Shown: piece after piece, positions 49,452 to 63,239 of the stretch | Layout: each line of letters begins with the position of its first letter | Numbering within the stretch: position 1 is the stretch's first letter | Translations under genes and position numbers: made by a program | Notes under the pieces: model-generated | Told to the model about the DNA's origin: nothing | Seen by the model: only the letters and a program-made list of their open reading frames with translations | The model's database searches: none | Assembly: GCA_016758965.1 (NCBI GenBank) | Contig: JAEPRB010000035.1 | Coordinates: 176,179-240,178, forward strand | Source: Circinella minor | Taxonomy: Eukaryota > Mucoromycota > Mucoromycetes > Mucorales > Lichtheimiaceae | Direction: 5' to 3' | Length of the DNA stretch: 64,000 nucleotides

Positions 49452-50575
49452 GTTGAAAATGTATATATATAAAGTAGTAGTAGGAGTAGTAGTTAAGTGT
49501 GTATGAACAAAGAAATAAAAAAAAATGATAAAGGTCCTCTCTTTTTATATGTCCTCTAAGAAACTTCGAAAGGAGCTGAAGGGCCATCTATAGCAGCACC
49601 CCCCAAAAATCGGAGTAAAAATGAAAGAAAAATTACTCACAATTGACAAATACAACAAACCTTCCATTTTTAGTGAACGTGTGAAGTTGAAATCATTTTT
49701 ATTCGCTCAGTTTTTCCATCATAACATCGAATTATTTAAAAGCATGGGATTTACATCTATTACTACAAACTGGTCCAAATGCTTCCAGTCTTTTCTTCGA
49801 TTAACTATTTTAATGATCACGTTTCTTAAAAGTACACAAACTATTTGACTGACACTTATTTACATGGTTTATTATATAACTTTTCCCGATTAAAGCTTCT
49901 TTTCATTTTGACGACATACTTTCTTAATAATTCACACACTATGATTCCGAGGGATTCGCTAATGGTTTTTTTTTTCAATATCCGCGGTCAAACTTTCTAT
50001 GAATAACATTCATCAATTTTTTTTTTGCCCCCAGGGAGTCATAAGTTTGTTTCTGGCCAATCAGGTATCAATAGAGATAGCTTGACTCACCGGACCGGAT
50101 TGCGCCATTATTTTTTTTCGTTGACACAAAAAAAAATAATTATCCACAAATCTTAAAAAATTCATCACTGCCGATCTTTTTCTCTCTTTTCAAACCCCCA
50201 AATTGTTTAATGATGAGTACGAAGATAAAAAGAAGGGGCGTGCACGCGTCTATCCGGATCCACTTTTAACTGGATGGGTTGTTAATTTTCCCTTTCCAAC
50301 GTACCACTTTATCCGTAAACCCTAATAAGATCATTGAATAAAATATATACAGAATCGGTTGCTTTACACCTTTCCTGGTTTTTTTTTCCAGTTATACAAC
50401 GATTATGTATATGTAAATATATATTTGTATACATATAGAGAAAGATTTATCTAACCCAAGGAAATAAATGAGATTGAACAAGGACAAAAGAGTAAAAAGA
50501 AGTATAGAAAAAAAAGCAGAATTAAGATTTCTTTTTGTAAGGTTGGAGGGGTATATCGAATGTATGAATAATTAA
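49452..50575. other. Intergenic: Ecl1-gene promoter and AKR1 3' region
   Basis: The sequence near 50030-50130 and 50230-50290 is GC-richer than its surroundings (GGACCGGATTGCGCC; GGGGCGTGCACGCG), consistent with regulatory sites upstream of the minus-strand Ecl1-type gene. A 75-codon frame at 49621-49848 (+) is not convincing. No RNA gene was recognised. Confidence 0.5.
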
Positions 50576-53443
50576 TTAAACATCCATGGATAGTTGTGGT
50601 TGTGGTAATGCCTTTTGAGGATTATTAATTTGGTGAGTATCATATATTTCAAACCAATTAAATTTTCCATCTTGTCCGTCTGACCAAAATTCGATACAGT
50701 TTGTCCAGCAGCCTTGGTCAAAAACATTGCCTCGGCTAATGCCTGGTCTTCGGGATCGCTGTTTGTGTAATGCTCTTGCTCCTGCAAATAGTTGTAAACA
50801 TGGACAAAATCCACTATGTGAATGGCCAGACCCATGTGCATGACCATGACCATGGCTATGATGATGTTCTCCTCCTTCTCCTTCTCCTGCAGCACTGGGA
50901 CCATCACTACCAGCTACTCCACCACCGACTGCCATTTGTGTCATCATACTTGAATCGTTTTGGTTCATGTATGAATACCTATGTGCATTTGCACTTTCAT
51001 TGGTTGTAGTGGCAACAGCAATTTGGTATGTTTGTACACATAATAAGCACACAGACCAAGATAATTGTAACGAAACCCAAAATGTCAATGCCATCGTCCA
51101 TGAATCATATGCAAAATAACCACATACAGTTTCACCAAGGAAACATGTTGGGCTTTTTTCACCTAACGTAGATGAAGCTTGTGTTGCATAATCTGTAAGA
51201 AAAAAACAATAACAAAACCCAGTTTGTTTATTATTTTAGATCAATAAAACAGAACAATATCTTGTACCACGGAAATACCACTTTTTAAAATTTTCCCTAT
51301 CCACTAAAATTTAACAAGGACCCTTATACATACATTCAACAACAAGTGCCAGAAATGATACAATGGCAATCACCATGTTGTATACAAAAATCATAAACGG
51401 TCGATGGTTTTGAACACCAATACAATTAAAAATCCAAGGACAATGACTGATATTTTTTTTTTTGCAAACCATTAATGTAACTTGAAAGAAAAGCATATAC
51501 TAATATTATGAATACAATTGATTTCTTTTTCACTTACTGATCAAACCTGGCAACGCATCGATTACAAACTTTACAATGCTTAGATCGCAATGGTTTCTTT
51601 GCTAAGCATGTCATACAGAAGTGTCGTATATCCAATTTTTGTTCTTCTGCCAATTCAAATACATTAGATTGTTGAACTTCTCGAGATAATTTATTTTCGA
51701 TAAATCCGGGATCAGCAACAACAGCTCGATAGAAAGCAACCATGGCAACAACAAAACTCGTAATGAAAATGAGATTTGCTAAAAGCATATGTGATGTACC
51801 TATATATATATACAATAAATCACCATCAATAACTTCATACTGCCACACCTTTTCATCATTTTGAAAATATACACGCTAAATATATATATATATTTACCCA
51901 TAACGATAACACGCAACCAAGTAACTATAACCCAAAATGCCGAAGCTTGAAATATGCATGAAAAATAAGGTGTTTTCCATAGTGCATCATGACTTGGTGC
52001 TGGAATCAAGTATTTAATAATACTAACATGCATTGCAACAAATTGAAGCAAAGCAAACGGTAATCCCACATACCAAGGTAAAAGACTAAATGTTTTAAGT
52101 GCAGATCCAAGAGTGATAAAAGGTAAAAAGTAAACAATGGTATTAATCGTTCGCTATATATAATTTGAATGAGGAAATCTGTTAGTTAATAGTACTTTTC
52201 TAAACCCAATCCAGCTTCCTTCTTTTCTCTCTCTCTCTCGCTCACCTTTGACATTGGACGACCTTTGGAACCAGGATATCGCCCAACTCTTGATTGCATT
52301 GTAGGATTTCCTTCAGCCATAACATCAAATTCCAATACGGCTCGATTCCATACTCTTTCCAATTTTTTTTCATGTACAAAATCCATAACCGATTTACCCG
52401 ATTGATCCTTTGCATTTACATCAGCACCATATTCAAACATCTTCCGAACACACATTTTATTGCCTCTTACAACAGCCCAATGTAATGGTGTCAATTTTGA
52501 ATTATCTACAGCCGAAACATTGGCACCAAATCGTAACAATAAATCTGTGGTTAATGCTTCGCCTTGATATGCAGCCCACATTAAAGGTGTGTGTCCTCCT
52601 ACATTATCTGCTGCATCCACATCCATGCCCAAATATAATAAATACATAACAAGGACCGCATGTGATGAATGTACAGCGAGGTGAAGAGCGTTAAATCCTT
52701 GACCATCTTTAAGAGAGGGATTAGCACCTTCTTTAATCAAGCGATGAACAGTATATAATTTGCCATTCCTACATGTTGTTATACCAAAAAATTATAAATA
52801 TTTTATTCATGTCACATCTCCTTTTCCTTTCGTTGATGTTTACTTTTGTCAAATAATAATAATTCTATTATTAATATACCTAGTAGCCCAGTGAAGTGCT
52901 GTTGCTTGTAAATCGCCACCAGGTTGATCAACAACAGCGCCTCGATCGATCAAGTACTTTACACATATATCATGGTTATTAAGAGATGCATAATGAAGTG
53001 CCGTGACGCCTTGTGAATCCACATCATTGACTGTTGCTTTGTTATTTTCGAGTAAATATTGTATACCATGAAACGATCCCCGTTGTGCCGCTTCAAAAAT
53101 CGTCATCGCTTTTTATTTTTATGTATATATTAACGATGATGTCAACAGGACAATGATGAATTTTGTTTCATTAGAGCTCAGATATTCTTCTTGTTCTCCC
53201 TCTTGTATACATATTCACATACACGTATTGTGCTCAAAAAATATCGTTCTTACCTTCAGAACTGTCATTTGTTAATTGTGCTGTAGCTTGATCACCCGAC
53301 ACACCAGTTACCGGTTGTGCAGTAGATGATTTATTGGTTGAAGGAAATTGTGAAACATTATTATTGTCTTTTTCTTCTTGCGGTTGTTCAGATAACAAAG
53401 GACGCTTATCTTCTCGGTGTTGCTCAGCGTCTGCTTCAGACAT
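50576..53443 (-). CDS. AKR1: Ankyrin-repeat DHHC palmitoyltransferase Akr1
   Basis: Seven exons (53443-53254, 53108-52880, 52768-52246, 52153-51898, 51799-51538, 51446-51334, 51192-50576) encode 729 residues. After an acidic N-terminus come five to six ankyrin repeats ([61 protein letters not shown]). Membrane helices and a zinc-type Cys-rich domain follow ([20 protein letters not shown]), ending in FDHHCPW, with the catalytic Cys489 in a full DHHC; yeast Akr1 has DHYC. More helices, a His/Gly/Ser-rich loop and a cytosolic tail complete it. The enzyme attaches palmitate to Cys of substrates such as yeast casein kinases at the Golgi (family knowledge). I chose the second Met (53443), because the longer frame adds a Phe-rich stretch read from the leader. 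Confidence 0.95.
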
Positions 53444-56433
53444 GTATTTTTCTTCGTTTTTTTTTAAAAAAAAAAGTGAAAAAGAAGAAAGAAAGTGTGT
53501 GAGAAAGAGAGAAAAAAAAAAAGCCAAGCAAAAAAAAAAAGAATAAAAAATAATATTAATAATAATTGTTATATGAATAGAGTGTGCAGCGGCTAAGCAT
53601 TCAAAAACCTTAAAATAGCGGTTAAATGGCTCAAGCTTTGAATTTTTTTTAACAGTAAAAATCGCTACTTTATAGCTTATATTAAGTTCTTTGGTTTAGT
53701 GACTTTGATAGTACTACCACTACTACTGCTCGCCCCATATATGCTTTTGTTTTTATCATATTACTTTCTGGATACACATATTTCATATAACAGCCAAATG
53801 CTGAGCTACTTTTCACTGGAACATCTGAGGTAAAATACCTACAAAATTGCATGCTAAACAATGCTCTTACGACTTCAGTTGGAAGTACAATATAGTCTAC
53901 AAATGTCTAGCGCTACTAATATTCTTATTCCTTTTAACTATGATGACAAACTCTTAAAAATAATAATAAGTGTTTTGGAAACATTAAAAACTGGTAGCAT
54001 TATTGGATGCAACTTCCACTCACGGGAGAAATATATATTTATCTATATACTGACAATGAATTTTTGTCGTCACTAGGTACTGCATTACGTACGACACGGC
54101 GGCTATTGTTCGATTTATAATCATATCATATCATACATACTCTCTCTTTACAAATATAGTCTGGTTTGCTCTCAAAATAAAAGTGTATTTGGTTCGGGTA
54201 GTATTCAGTTTTTTTTTTTTTTTGCTGATAGTGGTTTCACATCTGACAACACGATAGAAGGCGTAAATAAAAAATATCCAAAAAAGGTTCGTACCTTGAA
54301 GCTACTACATACTTTGGTAAGAGTGCCGCTGAGAATGCTGAGCCATGAAAACATACCCATCTTATTAAAATATACAATTAGAAATGATTAATGGCCAAAA
54401 TACATGTGTTATTTTACATCAGGCGAGAAAAGACAAACATATAATTGTTTTTCTTATCAACCAATAACATACAGCCCAAAAATAGTTGCCTGTAATGGAA
54501 GGATCAAACAGCGAGTTGCTAAGATATTTCATTACATGTAGCCACCAATTATGTTGCTAAGCTACTACTAACCATAGTTCAAATTATCTTTCTTCTCGAA
54601 GTTCTTTTTTTTTAAGAAAATGCATTGCACAATAGCAATGTTTCCTCTTTGTTGTGAATCGAACAGCATGAATTGTTATATAAGATTGTCAGCTACTTGG
54701 TTCAAATACGACTGTAAAATGTACAAAAAGGCTAAACAGTTACTGAGGATAGCAACCAGCGTTTAGAGAATGAGCCAAATTACCTATTTAGCGATAGTTC
54801 CATCATTTACTTCACGTAAGATCCGTATCATCGCTTTAGGAGTACGTAAAGTGGACTGTTACAAGGCAATATAGCTTATTCCTCTTCTATTTATGAGGAA
54901 ATATAGGACGACTATAAAACACAAAGTAGATATTTTAAATTTCTTCTGTACTCTTTTTGTACACATCAATCTAATTTGAAGAAGAAGTATAAAAAAATTG
55001 ACGTTGAAACGAATAAAAAGAAGCTTTCAGTACTGTGATCAAAACTAAATTTATAAGCTCCAGAATTAGGATTGATGAAGCAATACGGTCGTTGTCTGCA
55101 AAGAGAGTGTTAGACATATTATATCTAAAACCAGTAATAGTATTAGAAAATTTAAGGTCGCTTTTATTGACTAATATAATTATACAACTATACCTGTTAA
55201 AACATAATCACATACAATGATTGCAACAATATCAAGCCGAGTGACATATAGAACGCAAGTCATAACCTTGTGGAACAAGAGATAAAAAAGCTTTTGATGT
55301 TGTATTGAGGATACCAACAAAATACTCTATGGCTTAAATAAAATAATAGTATTGGTTACGTTTTTTAAAATACTCTATGATCCCTATAAACATACATTTT
55401 AAAAAAACTAATGAATTATTACCTACCACTTATTTCATTTATTATGCTATACCTATTACCGTCAAACAGCGGCTTTAAACAGGCATATTTGTTTTCTATT
55501 TAAGGTCCGTTTAGACACTCCGAATAAAAAAAATTGATATAAAATATGGAGGACTGGGAAACAAGTGTGTTTTTTTTCTTCTTCAAATTTTAATGAGGTT
55601 CTTTAGCTGGTGTGTGATTTGATTATATGTATAATTTTTTTATATGTATAGATCGTTTCTGTTCCACATTTTTTAGTCACTCTAAACCTCAAATAACAAT
55701 TCATGCTTACAAGACAACGGTTGATGATTTTTTATTCTGATTCTTCCGTTCACTAGTAGGCGTATATTTATCATTCTTTTTGGTTTTAAATATTTTGTAT
55801 ACCTTTGAAAAATAGTAATAAAAATGAAAAAAAAAATTTGCCTCACACTCAGAAAAATGTTATATGTTAAAAAGAAACCTTAAATATTGAATTTTACAAG
55901 TCCGTCTCAACTTCATTTTTTTGTTGAACGGGGTACATCTCATTGCCCCTTCTTTTTTTCTTACAATTTTTCCCTTTCGCGCAAAAAAAAAGACTACTAG
56001 GCCTTTCGCTCTTATTACTATCACTTCCGCATAAATATAAAACTATAACCTCCCTTTCTAGGTAATATAAAGGCTTTATAAAAAAAAAGGCGTTGCTCCT
56101 TAATGTGACCACACTTGATATTATAAATATCACCCCTTTTTGTTTCGTGTGTGAGTGTGGTGTATATGCGTGTATATATTCAGTTGGTTGAGTTGTTGTT
56201 GAGGGGGAAGGATGTTTTTATGGTTTGTGGGTTGGAAAGTGGGTGGCGACATTATGACTTACCTTCTCAATTCGAAATAAAACTGACCTACATTCTATTT
56301 TCCCTTTCCTTTTCTTTTTTCTTTTTTTATTTTACGTGGTGTAATATATATATATATATATATATATTATATTTTTTAGCTCGCGCATCTCTTATTTCTC
56401 CTTCTTCTACATTCCCGCCACCATACAGAAATC
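53444..56433. other. Gene desert between divergent AKR1 and SEY1
   Basis: About 3 kb. The AKR1 promoter side is A/T-rich, with A and GA tracts (53463-53541). The middle, about 53.6-55.9 kb, has no open frame longer than about 70 codons and no recognised element. The SEY1 side has a TA microsatellite at about 56346-56368. Some stretches (54480-54900) are more evenly composed and could be decayed sequence, but I cannot assign them. Confidence 0.5.
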
Positions 56434-59400
56434 ATGAACAATAACGACACAACAACTATAACAAAACAAGATGGTATCAACGGCATCAAATCATGGGATG
56501 AAGATACTGGTTTGATTCCTCGTCTTCAAATTGTAGACGAAAACCAACTTTTTACGTATGTATTCTTTTTTTTTGTTTTTATTTTTGTCACGTCAGCAGA
56601 ATGGATAAGACTGACATATTATCACGTGCATTTTCACATTTATCTTTTTTTTTGTCTCTTGCTTATTCTAAACGAACTATTATATTATCTTTTATTAGTG
56701 AGAATTTACCGAGTTATATGGAAAAATGGTCACTAGCAGAAGCAGGATTTCAATATAATGTTGTAGCTGTCTTCGGTTCGCAAAGCACTGGCAAAAGTAA
56801 ATGACAAAGGAGAGGGGGGGGGCAAGCAAGATCTGTTGGGAAAAAAGGGATGATGGTCATTTTCGAAAAGGAACTGATTTTTTTCTCTTCTAATTTTTAT
56901 TTGATAATATTATATGCATATGTTAGGTACCTTATTGAATCGATTGTTTGGTACTTCATTCGATGTGATGGATGAAAATCAACGTAGTCAAACCACCAAA
57001 GGTATTTGGATGTCCCGTGGTCGAGGAATGCATGTACTTGTGATGGATGTTGAAGGTACAGATGGTCGTGAACGTGGTGAAGATCAAGATTTTGAACGTA
57101 AATCTGCCTTGTTTTCCATGGCAACAAGTGAAGTTATTATTTTGAATTTGTGGGAACATCAAGTGGGTCTTTATCAAGGTGCAAATATGGGTTTGCTTAA
57201 AACTGTTTTTGAAGTCAATCTTCAACTCTTCCAAAATCAAAAAGGGTAAGGAAATAATCAGAATGATACTTATTTTTAAGCACAACAATACATATAAACA
57301 TATATTCTCATACATACATCTATTTTTATAATATATATAGAAAAGAAAAGACATTGATCTTGATTGTTATTCGTGATCATGTTGGTGCTACCCCATTGGA
57401 AAATTTAGCCAAAACTATTCAAGCAGATCTCGAAAAAATTTGGGAAAGTTTACCCAAGGTAATATATAAATAATAACTAGTTACCAAAATAGAAGCCGCA
57501 AACTAATATTAATATATACCAATATAGCCTGAAGGCTTGGAGGATTGTAAAATTCATGATTACTTTGATTTCATGTTTACTGGGTTGCCCCACAAAATCC
57601 TTCTTCCTGAAAAATTCGATGAAGAAGTAGCTGTACTTCGTCATCGATTCAATGATCCAAAAAATCCGAACTACGTTTTCCGCCCTCAATACCACAAACG
57701 TATTCCCGCCGACGGTTACCATGTCTATGCATCAAGTATTTGGGACAAAGTCCTATCCAACAAAGATTTGGATTTGCCAACTCAACAAGAGCTCTTGGCA
57801 CAATATCGATGTGATGAAATCTCAAATGTATAAAAATTATTCAACTCATATTAACTTGAAGAGGCAATAAGAGAGGAAGAAAATATATACTAATACGGGA
57901 CGTTATAATTAATTTTTTAGACCGCATTCGAACGATTTACCGAACGGATAACACCATTCAAAACGCCTATTCTTGAAAAAGCACAAACAATTCCTGATTT
58001 AGGCAAACAAATGCAAGAAATCCGAAGTGAAGCATTGGAAGCATTTGATAAAAACGCATCAAGATACCATAAAGGAGTTTATGAAAAGAAAAGAAAGGAG
58101 ATGTTGGTTAAACTGAATACACAACTTAATGTGTTCTTTGTTGGTCAATTGAAGAATTTACACAAGAAGGCTATCACGATGTTTGAGGAGAATCTTAAGG
58201 TCGAATTGAAAAAACCTTCGTACAACTTTGCTGAAATTGTGGATAGCTGCTTAAAGGAAGCAAATAGTCTTTTTACAACTGGTGCTAAAGGTAAATAATG
58301 CAATAATCTTTTATCTTATTCTTTTCTAAATATGAAAGAGAAACTTAATATGTATTCATTATTAATTACCTTCTTTCTTGGTTTATTAGACATGGTTCTT
58401 GCTGATACAGATTGGTCATATACTCATGAACATAGTCAGCTTGAAGAAGATTTTGCAAAGGTATCCGCACAAGCTCGTGCAGATGAATTTAAGAAGATGA
58501 GCAAACAATTGGCAGTAAGTTTTTTTATTATTATTCGAGTATATCTTTTATGGGGATGTCCATTAACTAGTCATCTACTTACAACGTTAGAAACAAGTCG
58601 AAAATGAGCTTTCAGAACCAGTTTCATTACAATTGAATAATCCTAACGAAAAGATTTGGCACAACATTATCGAAGCTTACAAGGAAACTGTTGAACATGG
58701 ACAAAAGACTTTGGTTGATAAGGCGAAGAGTATGTATTCATTTTTTTTCCTTAAAAAGCTAGTGATATATATATCAATTGGCCCCAAAGACAGTGTTTTA
58801 ATAAGGAAGAAAAAACGTAATTATAGGCTTTAATTCATCCGATGACGAATTGGAAGAATCGATACTTGGATTGAAGCGTCAAGCATGGCTTGTATTGCGT
58901 AAAAAGGTGGATGAGGAATTGGCAGATAATATGCTTCTTTTGAAATTGCGTTCAAGGTAACACTTTTTCCTAAAAAAGATGGATGGACACAAACATAATG
59001 ATCTATTAACATGTGATTATAAAACAATAACCCACATACTCGCTTTTTCTATTTGCTTGTATACACAGATTCGAAGAAAAGTTCCGTTATGATGAACATG
59101 GTCTTCCTCGTGTATGGAAACCTGAAGATGATATTGACAGTTATTTCCGTAAAGCACGAGATGAAGCACTTACATTGATTCCTTTGTTTTCCAAGATTAA
59201 TTTGAGTGACGACGAAGGATTTGATATTGAAAGCGACGAAGACTTTGATTTTAAACATTCGTTGACAATTTTGACTGAGGCCAAACAAATTGATATTACA
59301 AATCGATTCAAGCGAGAATCAGATGCTTTTTATTTGGAAGCAAAACGATCGGTTGTATCAACGACAGCAAAGATACCCAGTTGGCTTTTAGTTGTGCTTA

Positions 59401-59690
59401 TTGCATTGGGCTGGAACGAATTTATGGCCATTCTCAAGAGTCCTATTTATCTTATTTTGTTTGTTTTCTGTATCACATTCGGTTACATCATCTACGCATT
59501 GAATCTTTGGGGTCCCCTTGAGCGTATTCTTACAACAGTATTTGGGGAAGCAACAAAAATGGCCAAAGAACGTATGGTAGAAGGCATGGAAAAAGTTAAA
59601 GAACAACAACATCACTTACAACAAAAACAAAGCAGTAGCAGTGCTGATGCTAATGATAATGTTGAGATGAAATCGTTCAAGGGTGAATAA
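56434..59690 (+). CDS. SEY1: ER membrane-fusion dynamin-like GTPase Sey1/RHD3
   Basis: Ten exons (56434-56555, 56699-56796, 56927-57245, 57341-57458, 57528-57827, 57921-58290, 58390-58514, 58591-58729, 58827-58956, 59069-59690) encode 780 residues, the usual family length. GTPase motifs are complete: the P-loop GSQSTGKST (residues 67-75), switch [19 protein letters not shown] and a G4-like VIRDHVG. A long helical middle domain follows. Two membrane hairpin helices come next ([18 protein letters not shown] and [20 protein letters not shown]). The C-terminal amphipathic tail is Lys/Glu/Gln-rich. It drives homotypic fusion of ER tubules to form three-way junctions (family knowledge). The exon at 58827 follows a TATAG acceptor and only fits as SFNSSDDE. 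Confidence 0.97.
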
Positions 59691-60919
59691 ACGAATTTTT
59701 TACCTACCCTTCAAATGACCTTCATATATACATACATATATAAAAACTGTGTTTGATTATTCAGAGATATATTATACATAAACAAACTTATTCCTCCTTT
59801 TCTTTATACTTTATTGTCAATATCTTTCATTCTTGTGTATAATATATATATATATTTAAACTTTTTTCATATAAGTAAAACACTTACAAGTTCGCTCGAT
59901 GAATTATCCCCAAGCCACATGTTTGATCTTTGGTAGCCTTGAATTGTATATGGGTAGGAAAGTACTACAAAGTTAACATTGCTTTCCAAATGCATATATA
60001 TTGTTATAAAGACATCGGTCTATACCTGGATACAACAATATATAATTCATATATTTGTTTCAAGTCATAATCTTATCGTTAGTATTGGCTTTTACAATCA
60101 CAGGCTTGATAAAAAATTTTGTTTTCTCTACAGCTTTAAATTTTTTTTATCGTTTTCTTATTAATTAAATGGAAATATCTTTGTAGATAAAATGACCACG
60201 ATAAGGTTGTTGCCAATTCCGTCATAACTGTAGAACAGCTAAAAGATTACGGCAGGCATAGGAATTTACCGCGTGGGTCATTATAGGTTGAGTACCAAGA
60301 AGACCTTTCACCGAACAACCCGAAGGAAGCTCAAGGCTATACAATCTAAATGGTCCTATAACAATCCGTTCGTCTTACTGAAAAAGAAATAGTTACGCAA
60401 ATTCAATGTTATGACCCAAATCCCAAAGGATTTAGTCTCGCGCACTATAACCGACCAGTGTGATAAAGAAAAAAGAAAAACAAAACAATTGCTCGTTCAT
60501 CGACCCATATTTATATTTGTTGAAACTTTGTGACCTGCAAAAAAAAAGTTTTTACCGACATTTTTACAGCTATCCAATCATTTTCGTTGTTTCACCCTTC
60601 ACAAAAACTATTAACCCTCCGTCTCTACTCCCCCTTCTCTTCATTATCCCTTTAATGGTATCTGAACGAGATAAAGAAAAATTCATTATGTTGTTGTCAG
60701 GAAAGACTAAAAAAACAACAGCGAAAGCATTGTCGTTCCTTTTTATTTTTTAAAAGCAAATAAACATGAAGACTTCAAATGTGCGTGTATATATATGTGT
60801 GTTTTTTATTGTATATTGTGTGGATGTACGCGTTGATGTATATGTGTATCGGACTGTATTATGGCGTTTGGTGTTATGGGAGTTCGGTTTACTGGAGAAA
60901 AAAAATAAAAAACAACTAT
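59691..60919. other. Intergenic with a decayed coding fragment
   Basis: This is the SEY1 3' flank, then AT-rich DNA. Between about 60185 and 60465 the base composition changes and three protein-like fragments appear in different frames; see findings. The frame at 60460-60753 is low-complexity. No intact gene. Confidence 0.5.
60185..60465 (+). pseudogene. Possible gene or transposon relic
   Basis: Fragments VITVEQLKDYGRHRNLPRGS (from 60221), PFTEQPEGSSRLYNLNGPI (from 60304) and YDPNPKGFSLAHYNRPV (ending with a stop at 60463) lie in order in alternating frames with stops between. The even composition is unlike the flanking AT-rich DNA. I do not recognise the parent protein. Confidence 0.3.
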
Positions 60920-61345
60920 CTAGAGAGCAGCTTGTTGCTTAGCGATTTCTTCAGCACGTTCTCGGTTCTTGAGCAACAAATCCTTCTTGCCCTCAATGAG
61001 AGAATTTTGACGATCGATAGCTTGACTGAAAAAGTAACCAACACCACCGAAAACAGCAGCAGCAACAACATGAGTGCTAGGGTCTATAATTTAAAGATAT
61101 GCATTGTTTTGGTTTATTTTTTTTATTTTTGCATTTTGAAGAATGTAGGACAAACAACATTGAGTATTCGGATCGTTGTATATATAACATTTTCTCTTTC
61201 ATTTTTAAAGAAAATCAAAGAATCAATTAAATTCTGTTCATTTTAACGTACTGGAGAAAATTGGACGCTTTTGGATACCCAAAGCATATGTACGGACGAG
61301 AACACCAAAGGCAGCAAAGCCGGAAACGCTGGTAAGAACGCTCAT
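60920..61345 (-). CDS. Small membrane protein, probably mitochondrial (unassigned)
   Basis: Two exons (61345-61252, 61083-60920) encode 85 residues. The N-terminal half has a hydrophobic segment (SVSGFAAFGVLVRTYALGI), then a second one (HVVAAAVFGGVGYFFSQAI). It ends in a charged helix (RQNSLIEGKKDLLLKNRERA). Small two-helix proteins with a charged C-terminal helix are typical of accessory subunits of mitochondrial respiratory complexes or ATP synthase. I cannot name the subunit, so this is inference from layout. Codon use is C-rich, as in NAC beta, suggesting high expression. A pair of X-box-like palindromes lies about 165-215 nt upstream of the start. A plus-strand frame covering the same region is a shadow. 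Confidence 0.78.
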
Positions 61346-61508
61346 GTTTAATATATGAATCGAAATGGACTACCGTTTCTTTATTATTTCAAGTAAACAG
61401 CTGTTTTGCCTCACTATGAGCCCGAGGAATTTTGACGGAGTATCAAAACAATTTTGATGACGTTTCCTTAGCGTAACATAGCAACCATTTCGACACAGGT
61501 ATAAATTT

Positions 61509-61522
61509 GTTGCCATGGCAAC
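61509..61522. promoter_or_regulatory. Perfect RFX X-box palindrome
   Basis: GTTGCCATGGCAAC is a perfect 14-bp palindrome that fits the X-box consensus GTNRCC-(0-3 nt)-RGYAAC bound by RFX winged-helix factors (Crt1 in yeast, Sak1 in fission yeast). It lies upstream of the small membrane protein gene. Confidence 0.6.
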
Positions 61523-61546
61523 AAAAAAAGGCAACGTTGAATTATT

Positions 61547-61560
61547 GTTGTCAAGGCAAC
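61547..61560. promoter_or_regulatory. Second X-box-like site
   Basis: GTTGTCAAGGCAAC resembles the X-box with one degenerate half (GTTGTC instead of GTTGCC). It starts 38 nt from the first site, close to a whole number of helical turns. Confidence 0.45.
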
Positions 61561-61717
61561 TATGCTAAACTAATAATTAAACACTACATGTAGAAAGAGA
61601 TTCTTTATTATTATTAAATCCTGTTGGCCAACTTTATAAATAGTTATAACTTTATTATGTAAAAAAAACTGTGAGCAATAATGTATAATTATATCCAATA
61701 TTTAAAAAGAAATCTTA

Positions 61718-63239
<1,522 letters not shown>

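Larger units (their letters stand above)
61346..61717. other. Intergenic with X-box palindromes
   Basis: 372 nt between the 3' end of the enoyl-CoA hydratase gene and the start of the small membrane protein gene, both minus strand. It contains the paired RFX-type sites, listed separately, and an inverted repeat ATCAAAACAATTTTGAT at about 61442-61458. Confidence 0.6.

Noticed and set aside
49621..49848. Plus-strand 75-codon frame
   Set aside because: It lies in the promoter of the Ecl1-type gene; Phe/Lys/Ser-rich, with no motif and no splice partner found.
53444..53527. N-terminal extension of AKR1 (Phe/Leu-rich, mimicking a signal peptide)
   Set aside because: It is the translation of A/G and T tracts in the leader; Akr1 proteins start with a cytosolic acidic region.
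60779..61246. Plus-strand 155-codon frame
   Set aside because: It overlaps the conserved-looking minus-strand small membrane protein gene and its intron; the translation is Tyr/Val/Phe-rich noise at the start.
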